Source: Verrucomicrobiales bacterium (lineage in GTDB: Bacteria > Verrucomicrobiota > Verrucomicrobiia > Verrucomicrobiales > DEV007). Taken from it: a DNA stretch of 64,000 nt. The notes under the pieces are model-generated. The model saw nothing but the letters and a program-made list of their open reading frames with translations, was not told the origin of the DNA and ran no database searches. Below are positions 10,142-20,093 of the stretch, piece after piece. The DNA lies in the NCBI GenBank assembly GCA_002726915.1, contig PBSY01000047.1, forward strand, positions 62,001 to 126,000, written 5' to 3'. Both the position numbers and the translations under genes were made by a program. The first letter of the stretch is position 1; each line of letters starts with the position of its first letter.

Positions 10142-10309
10142 GACGGTATCTAACAGCACAATCGGGTCATCCGGCAACTGAAAGTCTCACAAGGAAACGA
10201 GATCCCTCCTCGAACTTGAACCCGACGGACTGCCAAAGGAGCTTGAGCCCGATCGCGCCGCATCGAATCATTGTGGTCGAAACATGATCCATGTCATAGT
10301 TCTCCGGTC

Positions 10310-11731
10310 ATGCTAAATCTTCCCCGTCTTTTTTTCGCCATTACCGCACTGCTGTTTTCCTCGGCTCAGGCCGATGATCGCCCAAATTTCATCTTCTTTA
10401 TCACCGACGATATCAGTGCAGAAGACCTAGGCTGCTACGGAAATGCCTTCGCCGAAACTCCTAATCTAGATGCGCTGGCCGAGCGGGGCATGCGCTTTAA
10501 CAATGCTTACCTGACAATCAGCAGTTGCAGTCCATCGCGTTGCTCTATCATCAGCAGCCGCTACCCTCACAATACCGGCGCCCCCGAATTGCACACCTCG
10601 TTGCCCGACGACCAACCACGCTTCCCCAAGCTTCTCCGCGACGCCGGCTACCACACAGTCCTCTCAGGAAAAAATCATATCGCCAAACTCGACGAAACGT
10701 TTGAGATAATTTCCATAGGTAGGGGGGCCAGCAAATCCGAAGACTGGGTCGAGTTACTCGCCAATCGCCCACAGGATAGACCCTTTTTCGCCTGGTTTGG
10801 CTCTTCGGACGCGCACCGTGGCTGGGCGATTGATGAGATACACCCCACTTACGATCCAGCCGAAATTGAAGTGCCTCCTTACCTCTATGACGGCGCCGCA
10901 ACCCGCGATGACCTTGCGGATTACTACCACGAGGTCAGCCGAACCGACGCCTTCATGGGCAAGCTGATCGAGGAACTGAAACGCCAAGGGATCGAAGACA
11001 ATACCTATGTCATCTACATGGCCGACAACGGCCGCCCTTTCCCTCGCTGCAAAACTCGACTCTACGACAGTGGCATCAAATCACCATTCATCATGGCCTG
11101 CCCTGGCAAAGTCTCAGAAGGTATTACTGATTCCATTATCAGCAGCATTGATGTCGGCCCTACCGTATTGGAACTTGCCGGTCTCCAATCCGACGAACGC
11201 ATGCAGGGGGTCAGCTTTGCAAAGATCCTCAAGGATCCTCAAGCCGTCACTCGAGACGTCGCCTTCGCCGAGCAAAATTGGCATGTCTTTCAAGCCCACA
11301 TGCGCATGGTGCGGATGGGCGACTTTCTCTACATCAAGAACAGCTTCCCAAACCGACAGACCATGTGTCTCGAAGCTGACGAAACATACCCAGCCGGTGC
11401 CGAACTCTGGAAAAAGCATGCCAAGGGCAAGCTGAAAGAAAGCCAGCTCGATGTCTTCCTGAATCCGCGACCGAAGCAGGAGCTCTATCACGTCGGCGAG
11501 GACCCCCATCAACTAACCAACATGGCCGGCAACCCGGAATATGCGGAGCAAATGGCCAAAATGCAGGAATTGCTCGATCGCTGGACTGATGAAACCGGGG
11601 ACACCGTTCCGGAGAACCCAACCCCAGATCGCGGAACGGTCGCCGGAAAACGGAATCCTCATGCTGAATTTCCCGGGGCGGCTGCCGGAGCCGACCAGAT
11701 TAACGCCAAAGGGCCGGCGCGTCTGAACTGA
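10310..11731 (+). CDS. Secreted sulfatase, heparan-N-sulfatase-like
   Basis: 473 aa type I sulfatase that hydrolyses sulfate esters or sulfamates, probably in algal or animal polysaccharides. A signal peptide occupies residues 1-21 (cleavage near AQA). Metal ligands are at DD33-34, and the formylglycine site Cys73 is in CSPSR. Later motifs are SGKNHIAK and YMADNGRPF (Asp-Asn). The C-terminal third matches the N-sulfoglucosamine sulfohydrolase layout more than arylsulfatase A. Activation needs a formylglycine-generating enzyme, not in this window. ATG at 10310 was chosen over an upstream TTG at 10271 because the signal peptide begins there. A lone sulfatase, not in a polysaccharide-utilisation cluster. 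Confidence 0.92.
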   Translation: MLNLPRLFFAITALLFSSAQADDRPNFIFFITDDISAEDLGCYGNAFAETPNLDALAERGMRFNNAYLTISSCSPSRCSIISSRYPHNTGAPELHTSLPDDQPRFPKLLRDAGYHTVLSGKNHIAKLDETFEIISIGRGASKSEDWVELLANRPQDRPFFAWFGSSDAHRGWAIDEIHPTYDPAEIEVPPYLYDGAATRDDLADYYHEVSRTDAFMGKLIEELKRQGIEDNTYVIYMADNGRPFPRCKTRLYDSGIKSPFIMACPGKVSEGITDSIISSIDVGPTVLELAGLQSDERMQGVSFAKILKDPQAVTRDVAFAEQNWHVFQAHMRMVRMGDFLYIKNSFPNRQTMCLEADETYPAGAELWKKHAKGKLKESQLDVFLNPRPKQELYHVGEDPHQLTNMAGNPEYAEQMAKMQELLDRWTDETGDTVPENPTPDRGTVAGKRNPHAEFPGAAAGADQINAKGPARLN

Positions 11732-11810
11732 GCATTCTCCAGCGACCTAGAACGAACGCAAAAATCCGTTGCACCGATAGGGATAGGAGACGAAATAGCC
11801 GCCTGCCGTT

Positions 11811-12743
11811 ATGGGGAAGAAAGCTGTTTTACTCTTTGCAGGTCAGGGCGCTCAAGCTGTTGGCATGGGCCGCGATCTAGCGGAAAAATACGATGTTGCC
11901 CGCAATTTGTTCGCGAAAGCTAACGAACAACTGGGCTTCTCCCTGACGGAAACCATGTTCAATGGCCCCTCGGATGAGCTGACCCGCACCTCCATCTGCC
12001 AGCCCGCCCTCTATGTTCACGGTCTTGCCTGCCTCGAACTCCTCAAACAGCAGGTTCCTGATCTAGAAATCGCCGGTGTCGCCGGACTTTCCCTCGGCGA
12101 ATTTACGGCCCATGCCGCAGCAGAGACCTTTGACTTTTCGACCGGCCTCGAACTCGTCGCCCAGCGAGGCTCTTTCATGGAAGAGGCCACCAATGCCACC
12201 GAAGGTTCCATGGCCGCTATGATTGGTGGTGATGACGAAAAGGTCAAAGATCTAGCTGAAGCCTGCGGTATTGATGTGGCCAACTACAACGCTCCCGGTC
12301 AGGTCGTCGTTTCGGGCAGTAAGGAGGGTGTCGCCAAAGCGCTGAATCTAGCAAGTGACTACGGGATTCGAATCTTCAAGGAACTCGACGTTGCGGGGGC
12401 CTATCACTCCCAACTCATGATGCCAGCCCAAGAGAAACTGGCTGGTGTCCTTGCATTGACCAAGCTTAATACCCCTTCTCTCCCGGTCACCAGTAATGTC
12501 GAAGGCCAACTCGTGAGCGAGTCGGACGAAATCAAGCGAACACTTGAAGCCCAAGTAAGCGGGTCAGTGCGATGGACAGATTGCGTGCAGCATTTCATCC
12601 GTGCAGGCGAAACCCAATTCATCGAACTCGGCCCCGGCCGCGTTCTCGCCGGTCTGATGCGTCGCATCGATCGCAGCGTCAAGGCTTATTCATTCGCTGA
12701 TGTCGAAGGATTGGAGTCCGTCGTCTCCGCTCTTGCTGAGTGA
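11811..12743 (+). CDS. fabD: Malonyl-CoA:ACP transacylase
   Basis: Transfers malonyl from CoA to acyl carrier protein in type II fatty-acid synthesis. 310 aa, the usual length. The start matches the family (LLFAGQGAQAVGMG), the nucleophile Ser is in GLSLGEFTA, the conserved Gln is in the early GQGAQ, and the catalytic His is in AGAYHSQLM, followed by the SNVEG and ELGPGRVLAGL motifs. Other fab genes (fabH, fabG, acpP, fabF) are not adjacent, so it is outside a fab cluster. It may be transcribed alone: 79 bp from the sulfatase stop and 273 bp before the ABC exporter. Confidence 0.96.
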   Translation: MGKKAVLLFAGQGAQAVGMGRDLAEKYDVARNLFAKANEQLGFSLTETMFNGPSDELTRTSICQPALYVHGLACLELLKQQVPDLEIAGVAGLSLGEFTAHAAAETFDFSTGLELVAQRGSFMEEATNATEGSMAAMIGGDDEKVKDLAEACGIDVANYNAPGQVVVSGSKEGVAKALNLASDYGIRIFKELDVAGAYHSQLMMPAQEKLAGVLALTKLNTPSLPVTSNVEGQLVSESDEIKRTLEAQVSGSVRWTDCVQHFIRAGETQFIELGPGRVLAGLMRRIDRSVKAYSFADVEGLESVVSALAE

Positions 12744-13016
12744 GCCGAATAAAATTCGGAAACCAGAGTTGTCTAGCAGGCATCTCCGACCTCGATGCCA
12801 CCCAAATCGAGCAAGTAGAGATCGAGCAGCGCTCGGACACGTCCCAGAGTTTACCAGCCCAAGTCGCCATGACTCCAAAAATCGTAAAAAGTGAAATCAG
12901 CTAGAAAAAGATGGAGAGCTTCTTTTTGCGCGGCATGGTGGAGGGAGAAATGTTACTCAATGCGGGAATCTCTTCTTAAACTTTCAAAACCCTAATCGAT
13001 TGAATCAGAACCCTGA

Positions 13017-14756
13017 ATGAGCACCGTTTTCCGAGTCGTCACCTACCTGAAGCGATACCCCGTTCTCGCCATTTCGCAGCTGACCTGCGCGGTGCTAATG
13101 ACGGTATTAGTTATCGTCTTCCCCGAGGTCACCAAGGCGGTCACTGGTGAGGTCATTCCACAGCGTGACTTTGACCGCCTCCTGCCACTCGCTCTCATCG
13201 CCGCAGGGACGTTCTTTGCAACCAATCTGTTCAACGCCCTCCGGATCATCCTCAATAATACATTTGAGCAGAAAGTGATTTTTGACATTCGCTCAGATTT
13301 ATATCGAAAAATTCAACGGCTCCCTATGCGCTGGTTCGATAACAAGCGAACCGGCGACATCATGACCCGTGTGACCGAAGACGTCACGGCGATGGAGCGC
13401 GTCCTAATTGATGGGATCGAGCAAGGAGTCGTAGCCCTGCTCCAAGTTCTGGTCGTGGGAGCTTACCTCTTCATCAAGGACCCGCAGTTGGCCGGGGTCG
13501 CCATGATACCGATGCCCTTTCTGCTTTTTGGTGCCTGGGCCTACACCCGCTTCGCCCCGGAACGCCACCGCAAAGTACGCAAAGCGACGAGCTCAATGAA
13601 CTCACTGCTGCACGATAACATCGATGGCATCCAGCAGATCAAAGCTTTTACCCGCGAGGAGTCTGAACTCGAAAGCTTTAACGAGTCCAGTAACGCCGTG
13701 CGCCAGGCCACCTTGAAGCTCATGAAAGCCTGGGCTGCCTACAACCCAAGTATGGAATTTTTCCGCAATCTCGGCTACGCCCTCGTCATTGCCTTCGGTG
13801 CTTACTGGGTGATGCAAAGCCCTGACCAGTTAACCCTTGAAGAGAATACAGGCATCTTCGTTGCTTTCCTTGTCGCGCTCAGCCTCTTCTACGAACCGGT
13901 TTCCCGGCTCAACAACCTTAACCAGATTATCCAGGCCGGTCGCGCTGCAGGAGAGCGGGTATTCGAAATCATTGACGCAGAAGAAGAGCCTGACGTAGAC
14001 GAGGGTGTCGACCTGCCTCAGCCTGTTGAGGGACGAGTTCTCTTTGAGAACGTTGGATTTTCTTACGGCGAGAACATTGCCACACTTAAGGGTGTGGATC
14101 TAGAGGCTGATCCCGGAGAAATGATTGCCCTAGTTGGTCATACTGGGGCAGGCAAATCGACCATCATTAATCTCCTGACACGCTTCTACGAGAGGGACTC
14201 CGGAGTCATCAGTATCGACGGACAGGACATCGCAGAAGCAAAGAAGAGTTCGTTACGCGATGCGATGGGCTACGTAACTCAGGAAAGCTTTCTCTTTAAC
14301 TGCAGCGTGCGCGAAAATCTACTCCTTGCGAGAGAAAACGCGTCAGAAGAAGACATGTGGGAGGTCCTGCGAGCCGCCAATGCCGAGAAGTTTGTTGGAG
14401 CTCTTACCGAAGGCCTAGACACCAAGGTGGGAGAACGCGGCGTGAAATTATCTGTCGGCGAGAAACAGCGCATCGCCATCGCGCGAGTCATTTTAAAAAA
14501 TCCTCCGATCCTCCTTCTCGACGAAGCCACTGCCAGCGTCGACACTGAAACTGAAAAATTGATTCAGGAAGCGCTTGAAAAGCTCATGGCAAACCGGACA
14601 AGCTTTGTCATCGCTCACCGACTTTCCACGATTCGCAACGCCAGTCGCATTTACGTTCTCGATGGTGGCAAGGTGGTGGAGGAAGGCACCCACGAAGATC
14701 TCCAGTTAAGTGACGGAGTCTACGCCATGCTCTGCCGTCAAAGCCTGATGGTCTGA
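13017..14756 (+). CDS. ABC exporter, fused permease-ATPase (MsbA/MdlB type)
   Basis: 579 aa half-transporter expected to homodimerise in the inner membrane and export a lipid or drug. The N-terminal type 1 transmembrane domain holds six helices (about 1-310) including the coupling phrase MRWFDNKRTGDIMTRVTEDV. The ATPase domain has Walker A GHTGAGKST (about 373-381), the Q-loop YVTQESF, the signature LSVGEKQRIAIA (about 478), Walker B ILLLDEATASVD (about 500) and the His switch IAHRLST. The family also includes MsbA (lipid A flippase); substrate cannot be decided here. The neighbouring genes (fabD upstream, a lipoprotein downstream) give only weak envelope-related context. Confidence 0.92.
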   Translation: MSTVFRVVTYLKRYPVLAISQLTCAVLMTVLVIVFPEVTKAVTGEVIPQRDFDRLLPLALIAAGTFFATNLFNALRIILNNTFEQKVIFDIRSDLYRKIQRLPMRWFDNKRTGDIMTRVTEDVTAMERVLIDGIEQGVVALLQVLVVGAYLFIKDPQLAGVAMIPMPFLLFGAWAYTRFAPERHRKVRKATSSMNSLLHDNIDGIQQIKAFTREESELESFNESSNAVRQATLKLMKAWAAYNPSMEFFRNLGYALVIAFGAYWVMQSPDQLTLEENTGIFVAFLVALSLFYEPVSRLNNLNQIIQAGRAAGERVFEIIDAEEEPDVDEGVDLPQPVEGRVLFENVGFSYGENIATLKGVDLEADPGEMIALVGHTGAGKSTIINLLTRFYERDSGVISIDGQDIAEAKKSSLRDAMGYVTQESFLFNCSVRENLLLARENASEEDMWEVLRAANAEKFVGALTEGLDTKVGERGVKLSVGEKQRIAIARVILKNPPILLLDEATASVDTETEKLIQEALEKLMANRTSFVIAHRLSTIRNASRIYVLDGGKVVEEGTHEDLQLSDGVYAMLCRQSLMV

Positions 14757-14832
14757 ATCATTGATCAGGTCAATACACGCATTGTTTTAATCTATTGGCA
14801 CTTTGTTCTCGTCGTAGCAGACTATTAGCCTA

Positions 14833-15384
14833 ATGAAATTCCAACACACAATCCTCACCCTCGGCGCCGCCTTGGCACTTACCAGCTGCGACGCCGTCGT
14901 CAGCTCAAACCACATCAGCAAGCAGACTGAGAGCTTGATTCAGGAGGAGTTGACCGGAACCTGGCAGGTTGAAGATGAAATCTGGAAAATCGAATTTGAC
15001 GAGACAGACTTAGGTCACGTCGCTTCGCTTGATTGGAAAAAGAATCAGTTCGAGATTTCCCGCGCTCTATTCCAGGGTCTGAAGGTCGATAAAACCACCA
15101 TCATAACCTTGGAGTCACCCGAAGAAGCAGAGAACAAATTTCATCTTATCGCCTTCAGATTGGCTAATGAAGAAACCGGGAATGTTTTCCTACCCAAGGC
15201 GAAGGCGGTGGCGAAGTTGGTCGAGGCAGGTAAATTTGAAGGCGAAGTCGAGCGCGGAAAAAATTCTATGACTGTTAAAATACGTGATGCAGTCGAAATG
15301 GTTACTACGACTCCGTTGGAAGAGCTCTTCGACTTTGGAAAGCCCAAGACTCTCAAAAGAGTGAGACCGCTGGAAGCAGACTAG
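14833..15384 (+). CDS. Putative lipoprotein of unknown function
   Basis: 183 aa. The signal sequence has a lipobox LTSC (Cys19), so the mature protein should be lipid-anchored at an outer-facing membrane surface. The remainder is a mixed alpha/beta, charged domain with a TWQVEDEIWKIEFDE stretch resembling small lipocalin-like or 'cost of expression' domains in composition only; no family was recognised. It starts 76 bp after the ABC exporter, possibly as a second cistron. A bidirectional hairpin follows its stop. Confidence 0.72.
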   Translation: MKFQHTILTLGAALALTSCDAVVSSNHISKQTESLIQEELTGTWQVEDEIWKIEFDETDLGHVASLDWKKNQFEISRALFQGLKVDKTTIITLESPEEAENKFHLIAFRLANEETGNVFLPKAKAVAKLVEAGKFEGEVERGKNSMTVKIRDAVEMVTTTPLEELFDFGKPKTLKRVRPLEAD

Positions 15385-15404
15385 CAGGAGTTTACTCCCG
15401 CTAA

Positions 15405-15430
15405 CAATAGTCTCCACGTTGAGACTATTG
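15405..15430. terminator. Bidirectional terminator hairpin between lipoprotein gene and ahcY
   Basis: CAATAGTCTC-CACGTT-GAGACTATTG, a perfect 10 bp stem with a 6-base loop, placed between two convergent stops (15384 and 15458). Short T-rich stretches lie on both sides (CGCTTTTC on the plus strand; no long U-run on the minus strand). Confidence 0.65.
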
Positions 15431-15457
15431 CGCTTTTCACGATAGTAATAAAGCTTC

Positions 15458-16903
15458 CTAGTAGCGGTAGTGCTCAGGTTTGTACGGACCATCTTGGGGT
15501 ACGCCGATGTAGTCAGCCTGATCAGATGTCAGCTGTGTGAGCTTGGCACCAATTTTCTCAAGGTGAAGTCGAGCCACCTCTTCGTCGAGCTTCTTTGGAA
15601 GGACGTAAACTCCAACGGCGTAATTGTCCTTATTTTCCCAGAGATCGATCTGAGCCAGCGTCTGGTTTGTGAAGCTATTAGACATCACGAAACTGGGGTG
15701 TCCAGTTGCACAACCAAGGTTAACGAGGCGACCTTCAGCGAGAATGAAGATCTGATTACCGCTCGGAAGCGTGTAGCGATCGACCTGAGGCTTGATGCTT
15801 ACCAGCTCGACACCTTCATATTCGTTGAGCTTGGCGATCTGGATCTCGTTGTCGAAGTGCCCGATGTTACAGACGATTGCCTGATCCTTCATCGCGAGCA
15901 TATGCTCAAGTCGGATAATGTCTTTATTGCCGGTCGTTGTAACGTAAATGTCGGCTATCTCAAGGGCATCCTCAATCGGAAGCACACGAAAGCCTTCCAT
16001 CGCTGCTTGTAGAGCGCAAATTGGATCGATTTCAGTCACAATAACCTGAGCACCGAAACCAAGAAGCGTCTGAGCGCAGCCCTTACCAACATCACCATAG
16101 CCGCACACAACAGCAACCTTTCCTGCGATCATCACATCAGTGGCACGCTTAATTCCATCGACAAGAGACTCACGACAACCGTAGAGGTTGTCGAATTTAG
16201 ACTTGGTTACGGAATCGTTAACGTTAATCGCGGGGACACGAAGCTTCTCGGCCTCCGCCATCTGGTAAAGACGATGAACACCGGTGGTTGTTTCTTCAGA
16301 AACGCCCTTCCAGTCCTTAAGGTAGTTGGTCCACTTGTCGCGATGAACGCCGTGGATTCGGCGGAGGAGATTCTTTATAACTTCCTCTTCTTCGCTCTCA
16401 GACGGAGAATTGATGAAGGAATCGTCACCCTCTTCGAGCTCGGCACCCTTGTGGATCAGTAGCGTCGCGTCGCCGCCGTCATCAACAATAAGTTGGGGAC
16501 CGGAACCATCAGGCCAGGTCAGGGCAGCTTCGGTGCAGTCCCAGTACTCCTCCAACGTTTCGCCTTTCCAGGCAAACACAGGAACTCCACTTGCTGCAAT
16601 CGCAGCCGCTGCATGATCTTGGGTCGAGAAGATGTTGCAGGAGCACCAACGAACATCAGCACCAAGGTCAACGAGGGTCTCGATAAGAACCGCCGTCTGG
16701 ATCGTCATGTGAAGAGATCCCATCACACGAACGCCGTCGAGGGGCTTGTCCGCCGCATACTTGGCGCGAGTCGCCATAAGGCCGGGCATTTCCTCTTGGG
16801 CTACTTCAATCTCTTTGCGACCAAAGTCAGCCAGGCTCATATCGGCCACTTTGAACTGTTCGGTGATTCCAGTCGAAGGTGTTAATTCTAGGGTAGCGTT
16901 CAT
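15458..16903 (-). CDS. ahcY: Adenosylhomocysteinase (SAH hydrolase)
   Basis: Cleaves S-adenosylhomocysteine to adenosine and homocysteine, removing the product inhibitor of methyltransferases. 481 aa with the NAD-binding [20 protein letters not shown], substrate motifs [13 protein letters not shown] and [12 protein letters not shown], the insert of about 40 residues seen in many bacterial forms, and the terminal KPEHYRY signature with the NAD-contacting Lys/Tyr. ATG at 16903 fits the family; an ATG at 16948 would overlap the metK end. It lies 35 bp behind metK in the same direction, so the two are almost surely one SAM-cycle operon under the divergent ArsR-type regulator. Confidence 0.97.
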   Translation of the reverse strand: MNATLELTPSTGITEQFKVADMSLADFGRKEIEVAQEEMPGLMATRAKYAADKPLDGVRVMGSLHMTIQTAVLIETLVDLGADVRWCSCNIFSTQDHAAAAIAASGVPVFAWKGETLEEYWDCTEAALTWPDGSGPQLIVDDGGDATLLIHKGAELEEGDDSFINSPSESEEEEVIKNLLRRIHGVHRDKWTNYLKDWKGVSEETTTGVHRLYQMAEAEKLRVPAINVNDSVTKSKFDNLYGCRESLVDGIKRATDVMIAGKVAVVCGYGDVGKGCAQTLLGFGAQVIVTEIDPICALQAAMEGFRVLPIEDALEIADIYVTTTGNKDIIRLEHMLAMKDQAIVCNIGHFDNEIQIAKLNEYEGVELVSIKPQVDRYTLPSGNQIFILAEGRLVNLGCATGHPSFVMSNSFTNQTLAQIDLWENKDNYAVGVYVLPKKLDEEVARLHLEKIGAKLTQLTSDQADYIGVPQDGPYKPEHYRY

Positions 16904-16938
16904 AAATTTATCTTTCTTGATCAGTAATTTTTCGGGAG

Positions 16939-18117
16939 TTAGGAACAAGCGTTCTTGAGATCGTCGACCTTATCAGTCTTCTCCCAAGTGATGGCGTCGA
17001 GGTCATCTTCGCGACCAAAGTGTCCGTAATTGGTCGTTTTACGATAGATCGGGCGAAGCAGATTCAGCTGACTGATAAAATTAGCCGGCTTGAACGAGAA
17101 AACTTCCTGGATCCCATTCACTATCTTGGCTTCTTCGATCTGGTTGGTGCCAAAGGTATCGACGTGAACAGAAACGGGATCTGGATAACCGATCGCGTAA
17201 GCAAGCTGAAGTTCACAACGGTCGGCAAGACCAGCAGCAACCACATTCTTTGCGACATAACGCGCCATGTAGGCGGCGGACCGATCCACCTTGGAAGGGT
17301 CTTTCCCGGAGAAAGCACCGCCACCATGGCGTCCCATACCTCCGTATGTGTCCACGATAATCTTGCGACCCGTCAGACCGCAATCACCTTCCGGACCGCC
17401 GATGATGAAAAGCCCAGTGGGGTTGATGTGATATTCAGTGTCTTCGGTGAGAAGCTCTGTCGGCAACTCGGCCTCAACGAGATCTTTTTTGAGGATATCA
17501 CGGATCTCCTGAGTGGTAATATCTGCGGCGTGCTGAACGGAAACAACCACTGCCGTGATTCGGCTCGGCTTACCGTCGACATACTCGATCGAAACTTGAG
17601 TCTTATTGTCGGGACGAAGCCAGTCATGCTTTCCACTCTTGCGAAGCTCGGTGACCGCACGGCCTAACTTGTGTGAATATGCAATCGGTGCTGGCATTAA
17701 CTCTGGCGTTTCCTTAACCGCATAGCCAAACATGATGCCCTGATCGCCGGCACCCTGCTCTTCGGTCTGCTTGTCGTCTGCAGCAGCCGCATCAACTCCC
17801 TGAGCGATATCGGAAGATTGCTTACCCAACGCGTTAAGAAAGAAGAAATTATTGGCGTTGAATTTACAGTCATTGTTCACGTAGCCGATGTCTTCGATAG
17901 CCGCTTTGACCACACTTTGGTAATCGAACTCGGCTTTTGTCGTGACTTCACCACCAAGAGCAACGATATTGTCTTTGACCATGGTTTCGCAGGCTACACG
18001 AGAGTTCGGGTCTTGCTCAAAGCAGGCGTCGACGATGGAGTCAGAAATGGTGTCGCACACCTTATCGGGATGACCCTCAGTGACGGACTCAGACGAGAAA
18101 ATATAGGATTGTGCCAT
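16939..18117 (-). CDS. metK: S-adenosylmethionine synthetase
   Basis: Makes SAM from methionine and ATP. 392 aa, normal length, with [14 protein letters not shown] at the N-terminus (ATP-binding His), [12 protein letters not shown], and the P-loop-like [22 protein letters not shown]. The start [12 protein letters not shown] at 18117 matches the family; an in-frame ATG at 18150 would add 11 residues reading through one copy of the ATCTTGAT repeat. First gene of the metK-ahcY pair. The promoter must lie in or next to the 47 bp shared with the divergent regulator gene. No SAM or SAH riboswitch-like leader fits in so short a gap. Confidence 0.97.
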   Translation of the reverse strand: MAQSYIFSSESVTEGHPDKVCDTISDSIVDACFEQDPNSRVACETMVKDNIVALGGEVTTKAEFDYQSVVKAAIEDIGYVNNDCKFNANNFFFLNALGKQSSDIAQGVDAAAADDKQTEEQGAGDQGIMFGYAVKETPELMPAPIAYSHKLGRAVTELRKSGKHDWLRPDNKTQVSIEYVDGKPSRITAVVVSVQHAADITTQEIRDILKKDLVEAELPTELLTEDTEYHINPTGLFIIGGPEGDCGLTGRKIIVDTYGGMGRHGGGAFSGKDPSKVDRSAAYMARYVAKNVVAAGLADRCELQLAYAIGYPDPVSVHVDTFGTNQIEEAKIVNGIQEVFSFKPANFISQLNLLRPIYRKTTNYGHFGREDDLDAITWEKTDKVDDLKNACS

Positions 18118-18130
18118 GTCGTATTTACAA

Positions 18131-18160
18131 ATCTTGATGGGTTGATACATTAATCTTGAT
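18131..18160. promoter_or_regulatory. Direct repeats ATCTTGAT in the metK / sahR-like divergent promoter region
   Basis: ATCTTGAT occurs at 18131-18138 and again at 18153-18160, 22 bases apart (two helical turns), with a related GTTGATAC at 18141-18148 between them. The repeats fill the gap between the divergent starts at 18117 and 18165. They are the natural candidate for binding by the adjacent ArsR-type protein; this is inferred from position and repetition. Confidence 0.5.
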
Positions 18161-18164
18161 ATCT

Positions 18165-19094
18165 ATGGCGTCAACGCTCAAAACGCTAAAGCTCATTACT
18201 GATCCGACGCGAGTACGCATCCTGCAGCTACTTCGGCGCGAAAACCTTTCTGTACTTGAGTTGCAGGAGATTCTAGGAATGGGCCAATCGAGAATTTCAA
18301 CCCATCTTTCGGGCTTAAAACAGGCCAAATTAGTCTCTGATCGCCGATCCGGGAAACATATCATCTACGGCTTTGGAGATGACCGCGGAGAATTGGATCC
18401 CCGCCTCCTCCAGACACTGGATCTCGCTGCAGCCGACATCGAGGAAATTACGGACGATATTGCGGCTTTGGCCCTGGCCTTGAACAAGCGGCGTGATACT
18501 GCGCGCGCCTATTTCGATTCTCTCGCTGGAAAGTTCGGCAAAACTTATGTCCCCGGCCGCTCATGGAAAGCGCTCGCCGAGACGCTACTGAAACTCATGC
18601 CACCCATGGTCATCGCAGACCTGGGCGCCGGTGAAGGAACTTTCTCCCAACTACTCGCACAGAGAGCGGAAAAAGTCATCGCGGTCGATAACTCCGAGAA
18701 AATGGTCGCTTACGGCTCCGATGTCGCCAAAGAGAACGGCTTCACGAATCTCGAGTACCGTCTCGGAGAGATTGAAGCACCTCCCATCGACGATAACTCG
18801 GTCGATCTCGTCCTCTTCAGCCAAGCCCTCCACCACGCAGAGGATCCCGCCAAGGCCATTCAGGAGGCTCATCGCATCGCGAAACCCGGTGGCCGAATCG
18901 TGATTCTCGACCTGCTCAAGCACCAGTTTGAGGATGCCCGCGAGCTCTACGCTGATCTTTGGCTCGGATTCTCTGAACTGGACATCACCCGATTCCTGAA
19001 AGGAGCCGGCTTCGATGAGGTCGAAATTTCCGTGGTTGATCGCGAAACAGAATCGCCCCACTTTCAAACCTTGATGGCTATCGCCACTAAGTAA
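18165..19094 (+). CDS. ArsR-family regulator fused to a methyltransferase-like domain (SahR-like)
   Basis: 309 aa. An ArsR winged helix-turn-helix (about 1-90, with DPTRVRILQLL and ILGMGQSRISTHLSGLKQA) is followed by a class I SAM-methyltransferase fold (about 120-309) with motif I DLGAGEGTF and the acidic loop VIAVDNSEKM. In Proteobacteria a regulator of this architecture, SahR, represses SAM-cycle genes and is released by SAH; here the gene is divergent from metK-ahcY, which fits that role closely. ATG at 18165 was chosen; a TTG at 18156 is in frame but lies inside the repeat. Alternative: an active methyltransferase with an HTH. It shares a 0-bp junction with the downstream gene. Confidence 0.85.
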   Translation: MASTLKTLKLITDPTRVRILQLLRRENLSVLELQEILGMGQSRISTHLSGLKQAKLVSDRRSGKHIIYGFGDDRGELDPRLLQTLDLAAADIEEITDDIAALALALNKRRDTARAYFDSLAGKFGKTYVPGRSWKALAETLLKLMPPMVIADLGAGEGTFSQLLAQRAEKVIAVDNSEKMVAYGSDVAKENGFTNLEYRLGEIEAPPIDDNSVDLVLFSQALHHAEDPAKAIQEAHRIAKPGGRIVILDLLKHQFEDARELYADLWLGFSELDITRFLKGAGFDEVEISVVDRETESPHFQTLMAIATK

Positions 19095-19910
19095 ATGGGC
19101 ATTCGTAAGAAATTCTTCTCCCTCCTTTACTTGGCGAGCCTCTTTCCTGCAGCACTGGAAGCTCAGTGGAAAATAGAGGACCAATCGCCCCCCCGAAAAG
19201 CGGATTCACCCCTCATTTTTGAGCGAAAAGCAGTCAGCCGGTCAGGTGCCACGGGCCTATTTTCATCGCGCCGTATCGACCTAATTTGGTTCAATGGTGA
19301 GAATTTCACCTTCAAAGTCATCGACAACGGGGCTGGTAGCTCGGCAGCCTATTCTTCTCTCGCTGATGCAATGAAAGCCCATGACTGCATCGCCGGCAGC
19401 AATGGTGGCTTCTTTCTTAAAGACTTCGCTCCTTCCGGCCTCATGATTACCAATGAAACGGTAACCGGAACCTTTGGGACTGGCGGACTTCTAAGCGGCG
19501 TCCTGCTTTCCAGCGGTAAGCGAAACCCCTATCTTCTCCGACGAGCCGAATACAGCGCCAGCAAGTATAAGCCAAGCGACCTTGTCCAGACCGGACCGTT
19601 CTTGGTGGATCAGGGCGTGACCGTCAAAGGCTTGTCTCCCGAAAACGCGCGGCGTCGCACTTTTGTCCTCCATAACGGGGGTAAAATGTTTGCCTTGGGT
19701 CTGAGCGACTCTTTCACCCTTGCCGAACTGGGAGAAATCCTTGGCTATCCCAGCTTTTCCCCTGTGGAGAAAATTTATCGTGCCCTCAACTTGGACGGCG
19801 GCACAAGTAGCGGCTTCTATGTGGCTCGTGCAAGCAACGCCAGCCCGATGGTCGTTGAGCCTTTCAAGCGGGTGAGAAACTTCATAGGGGTGGTGCCGCG
19901 AAATCCTTAA
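19095..19910 (+). CDS. Secreted phosphodiester glycosidase (NAGPA / DUF2233 family)
   Basis: 271 aa. Signal peptide at residues 1-23 (cleavage near LEA). The rest matches the phosphodiester glycosidase family (uncovering-enzyme / DUF2233): SNGGFF, and LNLDGGTSSGFY carrying the conserved Asp-Gly-Gly. Relatives cleave N-acetylglucosamine phosphodiesters in cell-wall or exopolysaccharide. Its ATG immediately follows the TAA of the ArsR-methyltransferase gene, so the two are co-transcribed although no functional link is obvious. Confidence 0.85.
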   Translation: MGIRKKFFSLLYLASLFPAALEAQWKIEDQSPPRKADSPLIFERKAVSRSGATGLFSSRRIDLIWFNGENFTFKVIDNGAGSSAAYSSLADAMKAHDCIAGSNGGFFLKDFAPSGLMITNETVTGTFGTGGLLSGVLLSSGKRNPYLLRRAEYSASKYKPSDLVQTGPFLVDQGVTVKGLSPENARRRTFVLHNGGKMFALGLSDSFTLAELGEILGYPSFSPVEKIYRALNLDGGTSSGFYVARASNASPMVVEPFKRVRNFIGVVPRNP

Positions 19911-20093
19911 CTCTGATCCGACTTTTCCCTCGGACACCGCAGCCCAGAGGGTACGGCCTTTCCAAGCCCCCTATGCCGAAACTTCCCGGGCTCCCTGTCC
20001 CTAACGCAATCGAGTAATTTCTTTTCGAAACAATCTGTCACATCGAAGCCCTATCGGATATACCCTAGGGGAAACGTTAACTTATCTTTAACC

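Noticed and set aside
12745..12759. CCGAAT-AAA-ATTCGG hairpin after fabD
   Set aside because: Short stem, no T-run after it; not convincing as a terminator.
14798..14815. TTGGCACTTTGTTC before the lipoprotein gene, resembling a sigma-54 promoter
   Set aside because: The TGGCAC box is present, but the GC of the -12 element is missing at the required spacing.
17020..17667. Open frame of 215 codons antisense to metK
   Set aside because: Shadow of a conserved gene; composition follows the third-position pattern of metK.
18117..18164. SAM or SAH riboswitch upstream of metK-ahcY
   Set aside because: Only 47 bases separate the divergent starts, and no riboswitch core motif is visible.
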